A stretch of DNA of 34,291 nucleotides from Bacteroidaceae bacterium (GTDB taxonomy: Bacteria > Bacteroidota > Bacteroidia > Bacteroidales > Bacteroidaceae): positions 1-34,291 of the forward strand of contig JAKSIU010000027.1 of assembly GCA_024398615.1 (NCBI GenBank). Reading direction: 5' to 3'. A program made the translations under genes and the position numbers. This document shows positions 8,291 to 15,091 of the stretch, piece after piece; the stretch's first letter is position 1; the number at the start of each line of letters is the position of its first letter. Under the pieces are notes generated by a model. It did no database searches. It was not told the origin of the DNA and worked only from the letters and a program-made list of their open reading frames with translations.

Positions 8291-8320
8291 CAAAGTTAAT
8301 GGATTATTCTGTTTTTCAAA
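8291..8320 (-). promoter_or_regulatory. Promoter of higBA
   Basis: On the minus strand, TAACTTTG (8298 to 8291) is a full TAnnTTTG match. TTTG (8320-8317) lies 18 nt upstream as the -33 element. The box ends 21 nt before the higB ATG. This is one of the best promoter matches in the window. Confidence 0.75.
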
Positions 8321-8360
8321 AGTATTCCAATGAATAATTTTGAAATTCAGATATTTTCCA

Positions 8361-8687
8361 TTAGAGTGAAGTAACAAGCAACGCAAGATTCACATCATTC
8401 TGAGCAATGCTGCAGCAGGTATCGGCATAGTTGAATGCGCTTTGGCGTACTTCACCTTGAGCCTCATGACCCGACAACATGAAACCTATTGCTATCCCGA
8501 CAACCATTGCTGCAACAGCCACCCATGAAGGTATTCTGCGTCTCATCATTCCCGAACGGCCGTCTTCAATGTCAAGTGCGGGCAAAGACATCTCCAGGTC
8601 CTGCGCATCAGCATTTGCCCTTACAGTGGACAGCAGTTCATGACTGTCTTTCTCAAGTTCTTCAAGTTTGTCCATATTTTCATTCAT
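8361..8687 (-). CDS. Small single-pass membrane protein, possible anti-sigma factor
   Basis: The ATG at 8687 overlaps the sigma-factor stop by 8 nt and gives 108 residues. There is an acidic, helical cytoplasmic part (1-50), one transmembrane helix (about 54-72) and a 36-residue C-terminal segment on the far side. Size, topology and position just after an ECF sigma gene suggest an anti-sigma factor or sigma-associated regulator. It has no HxxxCxxC zinc motif, only an adjacent Cys pair (91-92), so it is not a standard ZAS anti-sigma protein. I recognise no named family; function is inferred from context only. An internal ATG at 8675 is a possible alternative start. Confidence 0.65.
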   Translation of the reverse strand: MNENMDKLEELEKDSHELLSTVRANADAQDLEMSLPALDIEDGRSGMMRRRIPSWVAVAAMVVGIAIGFMLSGHEAQGEVRQSAFNYADTCCSIAQNDVNLALLVTSL

Positions 8688-9183
8688 TTGTTTTACAATA
8701 ATTGCGTACGGCTGATAGAGCAGTGAACAGCCGCGACTTGACTGTCCCTTCCGGGATGTCGCAGATTTTTGCAATTTCTGAAATGGTAAGTTCCTCTTCG
8801 TAACGTAGCATGAACACCGCCTTCTGCTGCTGCGGCAGTTTCTGTACCGCGTCCAGAATCATTTGTTCAAGTTCCCGCCGCTCAATGGCATCGGACTCAA
8901 TTACCGGTTCAGTATCATCAAGACTGTCAGCATATTCCATTACAACGGTTTTGTGCCGGTATTCGTTCTTCAGCATATTGTATGCAGCGGCGAACATCCA
9001 CGTTCTGAACGGCTTGCCGGAATCGTAACTGTCACGTTTTGCCCATAGACGCATAAAGAGATCCTGCGTCAGGTCACGTGCCAGCTCACGGTCATAGCCG
9101 GTCATGCGCATGAAAAAACCCTGGGCACGGGGTCCGTGCTCAAGGTAGAGACGGCGGAATGTTTCAGCGTTCAATCTCTTCAT
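8680..9183 (-). CDS. ECF-type RNA polymerase sigma factor
   Basis: The ATG at 9183 gives 167 residues, typical of sigma-70 ECF factors. Region 2 spans about residues 12-75, with the core-binding RELARDLTQDLFMRLW stretch and the -10-recognition helix FRTWMFAAAYNMLKNEYR. Region 4 spans about 112-160 with a helix-turn-helix (LTISEIAKICDIPEGTVKS). The start overlaps the upstream secreted-protein gene by 20 nt, and the end overlaps the next gene by 8 nt, so all three are one transcript. No FecR-type anti-sigma or SusC/SusD genes are adjacent, so this is not the usual Bacteroidota iron or glycan sigma cassette. A longer start (9249) lies wholly inside the upstream gene and lacks family similarity. 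Confidence 0.92.
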   Translation of the reverse strand: MKRLNAETFRRLYLEHGPRAQGFFMRMTGYDRELARDLTQDLFMRLWAKRDSYDSGKPFRTWMFAAAYNMLKNEYRHKTVVMEYADSLDDTEPVIESDAIERRELEQMILDAVQKLPQQQKAVFMLRYEEELTISEIAKICDIPEGTVKSRLFTALSAVRNYCKTNE

Positions 9184-10339
9184 AATATGGCTTGGAATCA
9201 AAACCGTCAATGCTTTCACACTCCCGGACAATATGCAGCATAAGCCCATGCAGCTTGTTGTACTCAGTCTTCAATCCCTGTGTCCTATAGAAATCAAGCA
9301 GTGACTTGAAGCATGGAATATAATTCAGGTTAAGTCTATAGGCCGATGCCTCAAACGTTTCAGGTACAAAAGTCTCATACAGATAGTCCTTGAAATAGAC
9401 CGATTCATAGTTCCGGCGCTTAGCGGAGAGATTGTCATATTTTCTGGTACTGTATTTCATGACAAGACCCTCAGAGTAGAGACTGTCATTCAACAGCTCC
9501 GGTTTGTACATTGACGAGAAGTATATTGAACGGCCTGTGGTCTTTGCCATGTATGCAATTTGTTCCTCTGCCCATCTGTCGACAGCCTCTGTGCTGTAAT
9601 CGGATGGTCCTTCGATTTCAATTCCAAGCTTTCTGCATATCTGTTCACGATAGTTTGGAACGTATGTGAACAGAGTCCTGTTTATCACAATGCGGTCCTG
9701 CATCAGCTCCTTGCCGTATTGAATCAGCAGATTTGAAAAGGTGTCGTTGTCACCAAAGACAAAAAGAATCCCATCCTTATCCATTCCGGCAAGACAGTTG
9801 TATGCGTATGACAGCAGTACGTACGAATACCTGCCGGTCTCATACCAGCGTTTCAGGATGTCTGCCATAAGGTCATATTCACCGTTGCTCATCAGATGCA
9901 CAACGTATGCCGGGTACAGCTCTTCAAAGTCCGGACGCATCATTACCGCCTCAGTCATGTGGTCCTCGAACCCTTCAAAGCCTTTCACATGATTCCTGCA
10001 CTCCGAGTCAATTACATATCTGGCAAAGCTTTCAGGACGCTCCTTGTGGAGCCTGTATGCAATAGCCTTCAGCGGCTCATCATCATACCCCTGCATGTCT
10101 TCTGTCTCATGCATGAGCCTGTAGCGGGTTGCCGTGAACCAGAAATACCAGGCATCATCATTCTCCGGATTTTGATTTACCTCATTTTCCCACAGAGTGG
10201 CCTGATGTGCATACCATCTGGCGTCATGCTCTGTTTTTAAAAACGTCACAATCCTCTCAGGTTTTTCAGTCTGTGAGTGTACTGTCATTGGAACAGACAG
10301 TATGACAATCATTATTGGAACAAGCAGTTTTTTCATCAT
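9164..10339 (-). CDS. Secreted protein with GDNDTF motif, first gene of the sigma operon
   Basis: This 391-residue protein has a signal peptide (cleavage likely near residue 22-23) and no other membrane helix, so it is periplasmic or exported. Residues about 40-185 look helical and TPR-like. Residues about 188-300 contain ILFVFGDNDTF (191-201), QYGKELMQDRIVINRTLF and SIYFSSMYKP, an arrangement resembling the soluble tail of DUF2723 membrane proteins (putative glycosyltransferases of Bacteroidota), but without their membrane part. I do not recognise the whole protein. It shares a transcript with an ECF sigma factor and a small membrane protein, so it may be a sensor or effector of that regulator. 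ATG codons 1 and 2 are both plausible starts. Confidence 0.8.
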   Translation of the reverse strand: MMKKLLVPIMIVILSVPMTVHSQTEKPERIVTFLKTEHDARWYAHQATLWENEVNQNPENDDAWYFWFTATRYRLMHETEDMQGYDDEPLKAIAYRLHKERPESFARYVIDSECRNHVKGFEGFEDHMTEAVMMRPDFEELYPAYVVHLMSNGEYDLMADILKRWYETGRYSYVLLSYAYNCLAGMDKDGILFVFGDNDTFSNLLIQYGKELMQDRIVINRTLFTYVPNYREQICRKLGIEIEGPSDYSTEAVDRWAEEQIAYMAKTTGRSIYFSSMYKPELLNDSLYSEGLVMKYSTRKYDNLSAKRRNYESVYFKDYLYETFVPETFEASAYRLNLNYIPCFKSLLDFYRTQGLKTEYNKLHGLMLHIVRECESIDGFDSKPYYEEIER

Positions 10340-10378
10340 TTTTTGAATAACGGTTTGAATAACATCGGTTCTTTAAGT

Positions 10379-10390
10379 TGAAACGTTTCA
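10379..10390. promoter_or_regulatory. 12-bp palindrome, candidate operator
   Basis: TGAAACGTTTCA is a perfect palindrome, 40 bp upstream of the secreted-protein start codon. Its form resembles LacI-family operators. No clear TAnnTTTG box is visible in this upstream region, as might be expected if a sigma factor with another specificity reads it. Chance occurrence is possible. Confidence 0.3.
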
Positions 10391-10424
10391 CCAATGCATA
10401 CACTTCAATTCAAAAAAGGTTCAA

Positions 10425-10469
10425 AAACAGAATCGCCACACAGAGAATTTCCGTGTGGCGATTCTGTTT
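10425..10469 (-). terminator. Intrinsic terminator of pepD
   Basis: A perfect 17-bp inverted repeat (10425-10441 with 10453-10469) has an 11-nt loop. Read on the minus strand it starts 10 nt past the pepD stop and is followed by a T-run, so it should end the pepD transcript before the sigma operon. Confidence 0.9.
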
Positions 10470-10479
10470 CCTGAAAAAA

Positions 10480-11961
10480 TCACTTTGCCGGGATGGCTGC
10501 AAGAACGGCCTTCAGGAACTCCCAGACCTTGGGGACTGAAGGAATGTAGCAACGTTCGTCTGGTGAATGAGGGCTCATCAGTGTGGGACCGAACGAAACC
10601 ATATCCCAGTTCGGGTATGCACCGCCCAGAATTCCGCACTCAAGTCCGGCGTGGATGGCCATTGCCTTGGGTTCAACACCGTACATTTTCTTGTATTCGG
10701 CATTCATGACCTTGAGTATGGGTGATGATGCGTTTGGAGCCCAGCCCGAATAGCCGCCTGTGAATTCAATCTGGCAACCGGCCAGTTCAAATACGCTGCG
10801 CATTTTGAGAGCCAGCAGATCCTTGGCACTGTCGACCGAACTGCGCAGAAGGCTCTTCACAAAGAATTCACCCTTGTAGATCTTGACCATGGCCATGTTG
10901 TTCGATGTCTCCACAAGACCCGGCATCTGGTCGCTCATGCGCTCGACTCCATCAGGGCATGCAAGAATGGCCTGAATGAATCTGATGGCTGTGCGCTTGT
11001 CAAGATAGAGGCATTCCTCGGGATCGCAGGTTTCGCCTTCCTGACACTGGTAGGGTTCGAATACCATGCATGCATCCGGATCGGTCACTGCGTATTCGGC
11101 CTTGACCTCGGCAAATACCTCAGCGGCAACCTTTGCAGCAAGTTCTGCCTTTGCCGGAGCTATGTACAATGTGGCAAAGCATTCACGTGGAATGGCGTTC
11201 CTCAGGGTTCCGCCTTCCAAGTCGATGAGCTTGGCATCGGCCTTTGTAAGAAGTGCATAAATCACGCGCGCGCATACCTTATTGGCATTGGCACGGCACA
11301 GGATGATGTCCATACCGGAATGGCCGCCCTGGAAGCCCTTTACTGCCAGACTGTAGCACAGCCAGCCCTTGGGTTCCTTGAGTCCCTTATATGTTCCGGT
11401 TGCCGATGCATCCAGACCGCCTGCACAACCCACGTACAGTTCGCCTTCAGTTTCCGAGTCAAGATTGAGCAGGATTTCGCCCTTCAGGATTCCCGGCTTG
11501 AGAGCTGCGGCACCTGTCATTCCGGTTTCCTCGTCATAAGTCACGAGCAGTTCCAGAGGACCGTGCTTGATGTCCTTTGATTCAAGGATTGAAAGGGCCA
11601 GAGCCACTCCAAGGCCATTGTCTGCACCAAGTGTGGTACCCTTTGCCTTGAGCCATTCGCCATCGACCCATGTCTCAATGGGATCCTTCTCGAAATCGTG
11701 CTTCACATCGCTGTTCTTCTGCGGAACCATATCCATGTGGCCCTGCATTACAACACCTTTCAGATTCTCCATTCCCGGTGTTGCCGGCTTGCGCATGATC
11801 ACGTTTCCGGTTTCATCGGCAAAAGCTTCAATTCCACGCTGGTTGGCCCAGTCAAGCAGATAGGCACGGATTTTCTCTTCATGCTTTGAGGGACGGGGCT
11901 GACGGGTTATTCCGTAGAAATTGTCCCATACGATTTTGGGTTCAAGGTCCTTGATAGTCAT
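10480..11961 (-). CDS. pepD: Aminoacyl-histidine dipeptidase (peptidase M20)
   Basis: This 493-residue zinc peptidase matches PepD (Xaa-His dipeptidase), which cleaves dipeptides such as carnosine in the cytoplasm. Metal-site motifs are QGHMDMV (His75, Asp77), GADNG (bridging Asp114) and DEETGMTGA (general base Glu144 or Glu145, and ligand). A later lid domain (about 205-390) includes the GGHSGMDI motif. Length is normal for the family. No signal peptide is seen. The gene is monocistronic, with its own TAACTTTG promoter and a strong terminator. It is divergent from the B12 locus, and their promoters lie back to back. Confidence 0.95.
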   Translation of the reverse strand: MTIKDLEPKIVWDNFYGITRQPRPSKHEEKIRAYLLDWANQRGIEAFADETGNVIMRKPATPGMENLKGVVMQGHMDMVPQKNSDVKHDFEKDPIETWVDGEWLKAKGTTLGADNGLGVALALSILESKDIKHGPLELLVTYDEETGMTGAAALKPGILKGEILLNLDSETEGELYVGCAGGLDASATGTYKGLKEPKGWLCYSLAVKGFQGGHSGMDIILCRANANKVCARVIYALLTKADAKLIDLEGGTLRNAIPRECFATLYIAPAKAELAAKVAAEVFAEVKAEYAVTDPDACMVFEPYQCQEGETCDPEECLYLDKRTAIRFIQAILACPDGVERMSDQMPGLVETSNNMAMVKIYKGEFFVKSLLRSSVDSAKDLLALKMRSVFELAGCQIEFTGGYSGWAPNASSPILKVMNAEYKKMYGVEPKAMAIHAGLECGILGGAYPNWDMVSFGPTLMSPHSPDERCYIPSVPKVWEFLKAVLAAIPAK

Positions 11962-11995
11962 AATGTATAATGTTTGAATTGTTATCAGATGAAAG

Positions 11996-12026
11996 CAAAG
12001 TTAGCAATAATATATGGCACATGCAA
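11996..12026 (-). promoter_or_regulatory. Promoter of pepD
   Basis: On the minus strand, TAACTTTG (12003 to 11996) matches TAnnTTTG. TTG (12026-12024) lies 20 nt upstream and may be the -33 element. The box ends 34 nt before the pepD start codon. Confidence 0.65.
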
Positions 12027-12056
12027 TTGTCGGATTGAATTATTTGGGTATCTTTG
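12027..12056 (+). promoter_or_regulatory. Promoter of the B12 riboswitch transcript
   Basis: TATCTTTG at 12049-12056 matches TAnnTTTG, with TTG at 12027-12029 exactly 19 nt upstream. The predicted start, about 5 nt after the box, coincides with the first base of the riboswitch P1 helix. Confidence 0.75.
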
Positions 12057-12060
12057 CAGC

Positions 12061-12222
12061 GTCTTGTTCCGAATCCCCACTCGGGGATAGGATCAAAAGG
12101 GAATCAGGTGAGAGTCCTGAACAGTCCCGCTGCTGTAAGCCCATACGGATCTGTCCAATCAAAGCCACTGCCCAAAAGGTGGGAAGGCGGACAGAAAGGG
12201 TAAGTCAGAAGACCTGCAAGAC
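12061..12222 (+). promoter_or_regulatory. Cobalamin riboswitch aptamer
   Basis: The aptamer closes with helix P1, GTCTTG (12061-12066) pairing with CAAGAC (12217-12222). Between them lie the conserved core GGTGAGAGTCC with CCCGCTGCTGTAA (about 12107-12138), the B12-box GCCACTG (12164-12170) followed by GGGAAGGC (12181-12188), and GTCAGAAGACCTGC (12204-12217). These are the standard conserved segments of class I cobalamin riboswitches, which bind adenosylcobalamin and shut off downstream genes. The next three genes are a B12-uptake unit. Confidence 0.95.
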
Positions 12223-12355
12223 ATGTGATTCATACGCCGCGGCAATTCTCGAGGAAAGAATTTCAGGCATTGCAGAAAAAGCATTCAGCCCACATTCCAT
12301 CCCGTTGTTGTTGCGGTTGCTGCCGGGGTTCAGTAACTTATTTTATTTTACAACT
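12223..12355 (+). other. Riboswitch expression platform / leader
   Basis: These 133 nt link the aptamer to the first start codon and hold no gene. The frame that reads through from 12014 crosses the whole riboswitch and is not a protein. I see no hairpin followed by a U-tract, so control is more likely at translation initiation than by termination. The end is A/T-rich (TTATTTTATTTTACAACT), as is common before Bacteroidota start codons. Confidence 0.6.
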
Positions 12356-13084
12356 ATGGAAAAAAACAAATGTCTGTTTCTTGCGGTCCTGATGGGACTC
12401 GCAACAGTGTCATGCCAGAATGACGAAAAAAACGCGAACGAGTACACTCTTGACGCTTACGGTCTGTTAACGGAACCTGAGTCGGTATTTCTTGGAACCG
12501 ACACCACAAAAGTAGCCGGTTACTACTATGCGCAGGACATCACCATCGGCGAATTTGTCGTAGCGCATTCATTCGGCGCATGGGGGTTCGGTGAGGGATT
12601 CACATATTCCAACTGCACCGACGACACCACTCCCGGGTACAACAACATGTCGGCCATAACGAAGAAGGGAGTGAAAGGCGACACATACTTCATTTCAAAT
12701 GCCGGAGGATGGGACACGCCGGCCCGGATATCGTTCAAGGACGGAAAGGCCTACAAAGCCATTGAGTGCTTCGTCACAAATTCCACTTACGCTTATCTTG
12801 CCCTGAATGGCAATGACGGTGTCGGTGTGGCAAAGACCGACTGGGGAAAGGACGACTGGTTCAAGCTGACCGTGACAGGTTTCAATGGTGACAGCGAAAC
12901 CGGCAAGGTGGAGTTCCTTCTCGCTGACGGTCTGAACATTGTCGACAGCTGGCAGCAGATCGACCTGAGGAAACTGGGACTGGTGACACGCATTGTGTTC
13001 ACCCTGTCGTCGACCGACAACGGAGAATGGGGCATGAACACCCCATGCTACTTCTGCCTTGACCGTCTGACCGTAAGCGAATAA
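12356..13084 (+). CDS. DUF4465-like surface lipoprotein of the B12 locus
   Basis: The ATG at 12356, after the riboswitch, gives 242 residues. The signal ends TVSC with Cys20 as likely lipidation site. The rest matches the DUF4465 pattern: GFTYSNCTDDTTPGY, GGWDTPARISF, CFVTNSTYAYLAL, a DWFKLTVTGF strand, EFLLAD, SWQQIDLRKLG and a C-terminal GMNTPCYFCLD. Such proteins are predicted beta-sandwich surface lipoproteins of Bacteroidota. Being first after a cobalamin riboswitch and followed by btuB and btuG homologues, it is probably an accessory B12 or corrinoid binder. It may correspond to the BtuH role described in gut Bacteroides, but I cannot confirm homology from sequence alone. Confidence 0.82.
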   Translation: MEKNKCLFLAVLMGLATVSCQNDEKNANEYTLDAYGLLTEPESVFLGTDTTKVAGYYYAQDITIGEFVVAHSFGAWGFGEGFTYSNCTDDTTPGYNNMSAITKKGVKGDTYFISNAGGWDTPARISFKDGKAYKAIECFVTNSTYAYLALNGNDGVGVAKTDWGKDDWFKLTVTGFNGDSETGKVEFLLADGLNIVDSWQQIDLRKLGLVTRIVFTLSSTDNGEWGMNTPCYFCLDRLTVSE

Positions 13085-13099
13085 CATAAATAAGGTATC

Positions 13100-15091
13100 A
13101 TGTCTTCAGCAAGAAAGGTTCTGACGGGTCTCACTGCGGCTCTGTTCCTGTGCTGTCCATTGAAGGCTCAGGAACGCTCTGCCGCCGACACCTTACGTGC
13201 TGAAGACATACAGGAAGTCAGAATCAGTGCTGACCGCACATACGCCGGCACCTCCGTAAGCACCGAAAAGAATGCCGAGGCCAGACTGTTGGGAGCATCA
13301 GGAGCACTGCAGATATCGGACGTGATGAAATATTTCAGCGGAGCGACCGTAAAGGACTACGGAGGAATAGGCGGACTGAAGACCGTCTCGGTACGCGGTC
13401 TTGGAGCCAGCCACACGGCAGTCGCATACGATGGCATAATCATTACGGATAACCAGACCGGCCAGACCGATCTGGGACGGTTCTCAGCGGGCCAGGCAGA
13501 ATCGGTCCGTCTGTTGAGCGGTCCGGACAATGACATGCTTCAGACCGCCGCAATGGCAGCACAGGCAGCATCCATAAGCATAGGAGCCCACCGCCCTGAC
13601 CTTGAAGGAGCCTGTTTCAAAGGCGGAGCAAGGCTGATTGCAGGCAGTTTCGGCACCATAGGCGCTCAAGCCGATGCCGATTTCAGCGCAGGCAGGAACT
13701 CGGTTGCTTCAACAAGCGTGGAATGGCTACGGGCCGATGGCGACTACCCGTACATACAGGACAACGGAGCCAGTTCCAGGACCATGCTGCGCAACAACTC
13801 CGACATATCCCGCCTCAGGGCCGAAGCCGCCCTGTTCAGCAGCATAGGAATGTCCAGCCTCACAGTGCGCTCATACTGGTTCCAGTCCGCTCAGGGGTTG
13901 CCTGCAAACATCCTCTACAACGAGAATGCAGCCCGCGAAAGACTTTGGAACAGGAACGGTTTCATCCAGTCGTCATTCCGTACAGACCTGTCCTCCGGAA
14001 TCACCCTGCAGGCCAATGCAAAATACGGAATATCCATGACCAGGTATCTGAATCCCGATGTGAACAGCAGCAGCGGGAAAACAGACAACCGCTACACGGA
14101 ACGCGAAGCCTATCTGTCAGCGGTGCTCCTGTACCATATCACAGACCGGATAAGCGCGTCATTGGCACAGGATTGTCGGCATTCGGTTCTGGACGGTGTT
14201 GCCGCCCGCCCCACCCGATTGACACTGAACAGTTCGGCTGCCGTAAAATATGCATCGGAATCGCTGGTTCTCACAGGGCGTCTCAACCACGTGGCCACTT
14301 TCGAGCACGCGGCACAGGGAAGCCCGGCACCTGACTGTAGCCGCCTGTCTCCTGTAGTCGGAGCCAACTGGCTGGTATGGCCAGCACTTGGTCTGCATAT
14401 CCGGGCTTCGTATGAAAACACCTACCGCATGCCCACCTTCAACGATCTGTACTTCGAACAGGTGGGACGGCGCGACCTTCGCCCCGAGCATGCATCGGTG
14501 ACATCGGGCGGAATAGTATTCGAAAAGGAGACTGACAGATTCTCGCTCTCGCTTTATGCCGATGCCTACAGCAGCAACGTACACGACCGCATTCTGGCCG
14601 TTCCAGGCAAGAACACGGCTGTGTGGATGATGAAGAACGTTGGTCTTGTAACCACCCACGGCATTGAAACAGGCATTGAGACAGTTTGTGACTGCGGGTC
14701 TTTCCGCCCTGGAACCATGCTGTCATACACCTACCAGCGTGCCATGGACAAATCGCAGAAAGGCAGTACGACCTGGAACCACCAGCTGCCTTACACCCCA
14801 AGACATTCGGCTTCGGGGATTGCTTTCATTGAAACGTCGTTTGCCTGCGCCAGCATCAACATCATATACAGCGGGAAATATTATTCAAACGGATACAACG
14901 GTCCTGAATACGCAATGCCATCGTACTATGAGACAGGCTGCTCACTGTGGAGAACGTTCAATCTCGGGTGGAGCGGACTGACCATGAAGGCGGAATGCAT
15001 CAACCTGACAGACAGCCGCTACGAGCTTGTCAGCAACTATCCAATGCCGGGCCGCCAGTGGCGCCTGACAGCAACATTTGACCTGAAATGA
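13100..15091 (+). CDS. btuB: TonB-dependent cobalamin receptor, BtuB-like
   Basis: This 663-residue outer-membrane receptor has a signal peptide (cleavage near AQ, residue 23-24) and a TonB-box-like segment at about 36-43. A plug domain (about 60-165) contains GGIGGLKTVSVRGLGASHTAVAYDG-type sequence typical of Bacteroidota B12 receptors. A 22-strand barrel follows, with TRYRMPTFNDLYF-like barrel segments and a terminal RQWRLTATF strand. It lacks the CarboxypepD_reg extension of SusC proteins. The cobalamin riboswitch upstream and the overlapping btuG-like gene (4 nt, ATGA) support B12 transport into the periplasm, powered by TonB. No BtuCDF inner-membrane transporter is in the window. Confidence 0.92.
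   Translation: MSSARKVLTGLTAALFLCCPLKAQERSAADTLRAEDIQEVRISADRTYAGTSVSTEKNAEARLLGASGALQISDVMKYFSGATVKDYGGIGGLKTVSVRGLGASHTAVAYDGIIITDNQTGQTDLGRFSAGQAESVRLLSGPDNDMLQTAAMAAQAASISIGAHRPDLEGACFKGGARLIAGSFGTIGAQADADFSAGRNSVASTSVEWLRADGDYPYIQDNGASSRTMLRNNSDISRLRAEAALFSSIGMSSLTVRSYWFQSAQGLPANILYNENAARERLWNRNGFIQSSFRTDLSSGITLQANAKYGISMTRYLNPDVNSSSGKTDNRYTEREAYLSAVLLYHITDRISASLAQDCRHSVLDGVAARPTRLTLNSSAAVKYASESLVLTGRLNHVATFEHAAQGSPAPDCSRLSPVVGANWLVWPALGLHIRASYENTYRMPTFNDLYFEQVGRRDLRPEHASVTSGGIVFEKETDRFSLSLYADAYSSNVHDRILAVPGKNTAVWMMKNVGLVTTHGIETGIETVCDCGSFRPGTMLSYTYQRAMDKSQKGSTTWNHQLPYTPRHSASGIAFIETSFACASINIIYSGKYYSNGYNGPEYAMPSYYETGCSLWRTFNLGWSGLTMKAECINLTDSRYELVSNYPMPGRQWRLTATFDLK

Noticed and set aside
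12014-12355. In-frame N-terminal extension of the DUF4465-like gene
   Set aside because: It would translate the riboswitch itself and even start upstream of the promoter; the lipoprotein signal begins at 12356.
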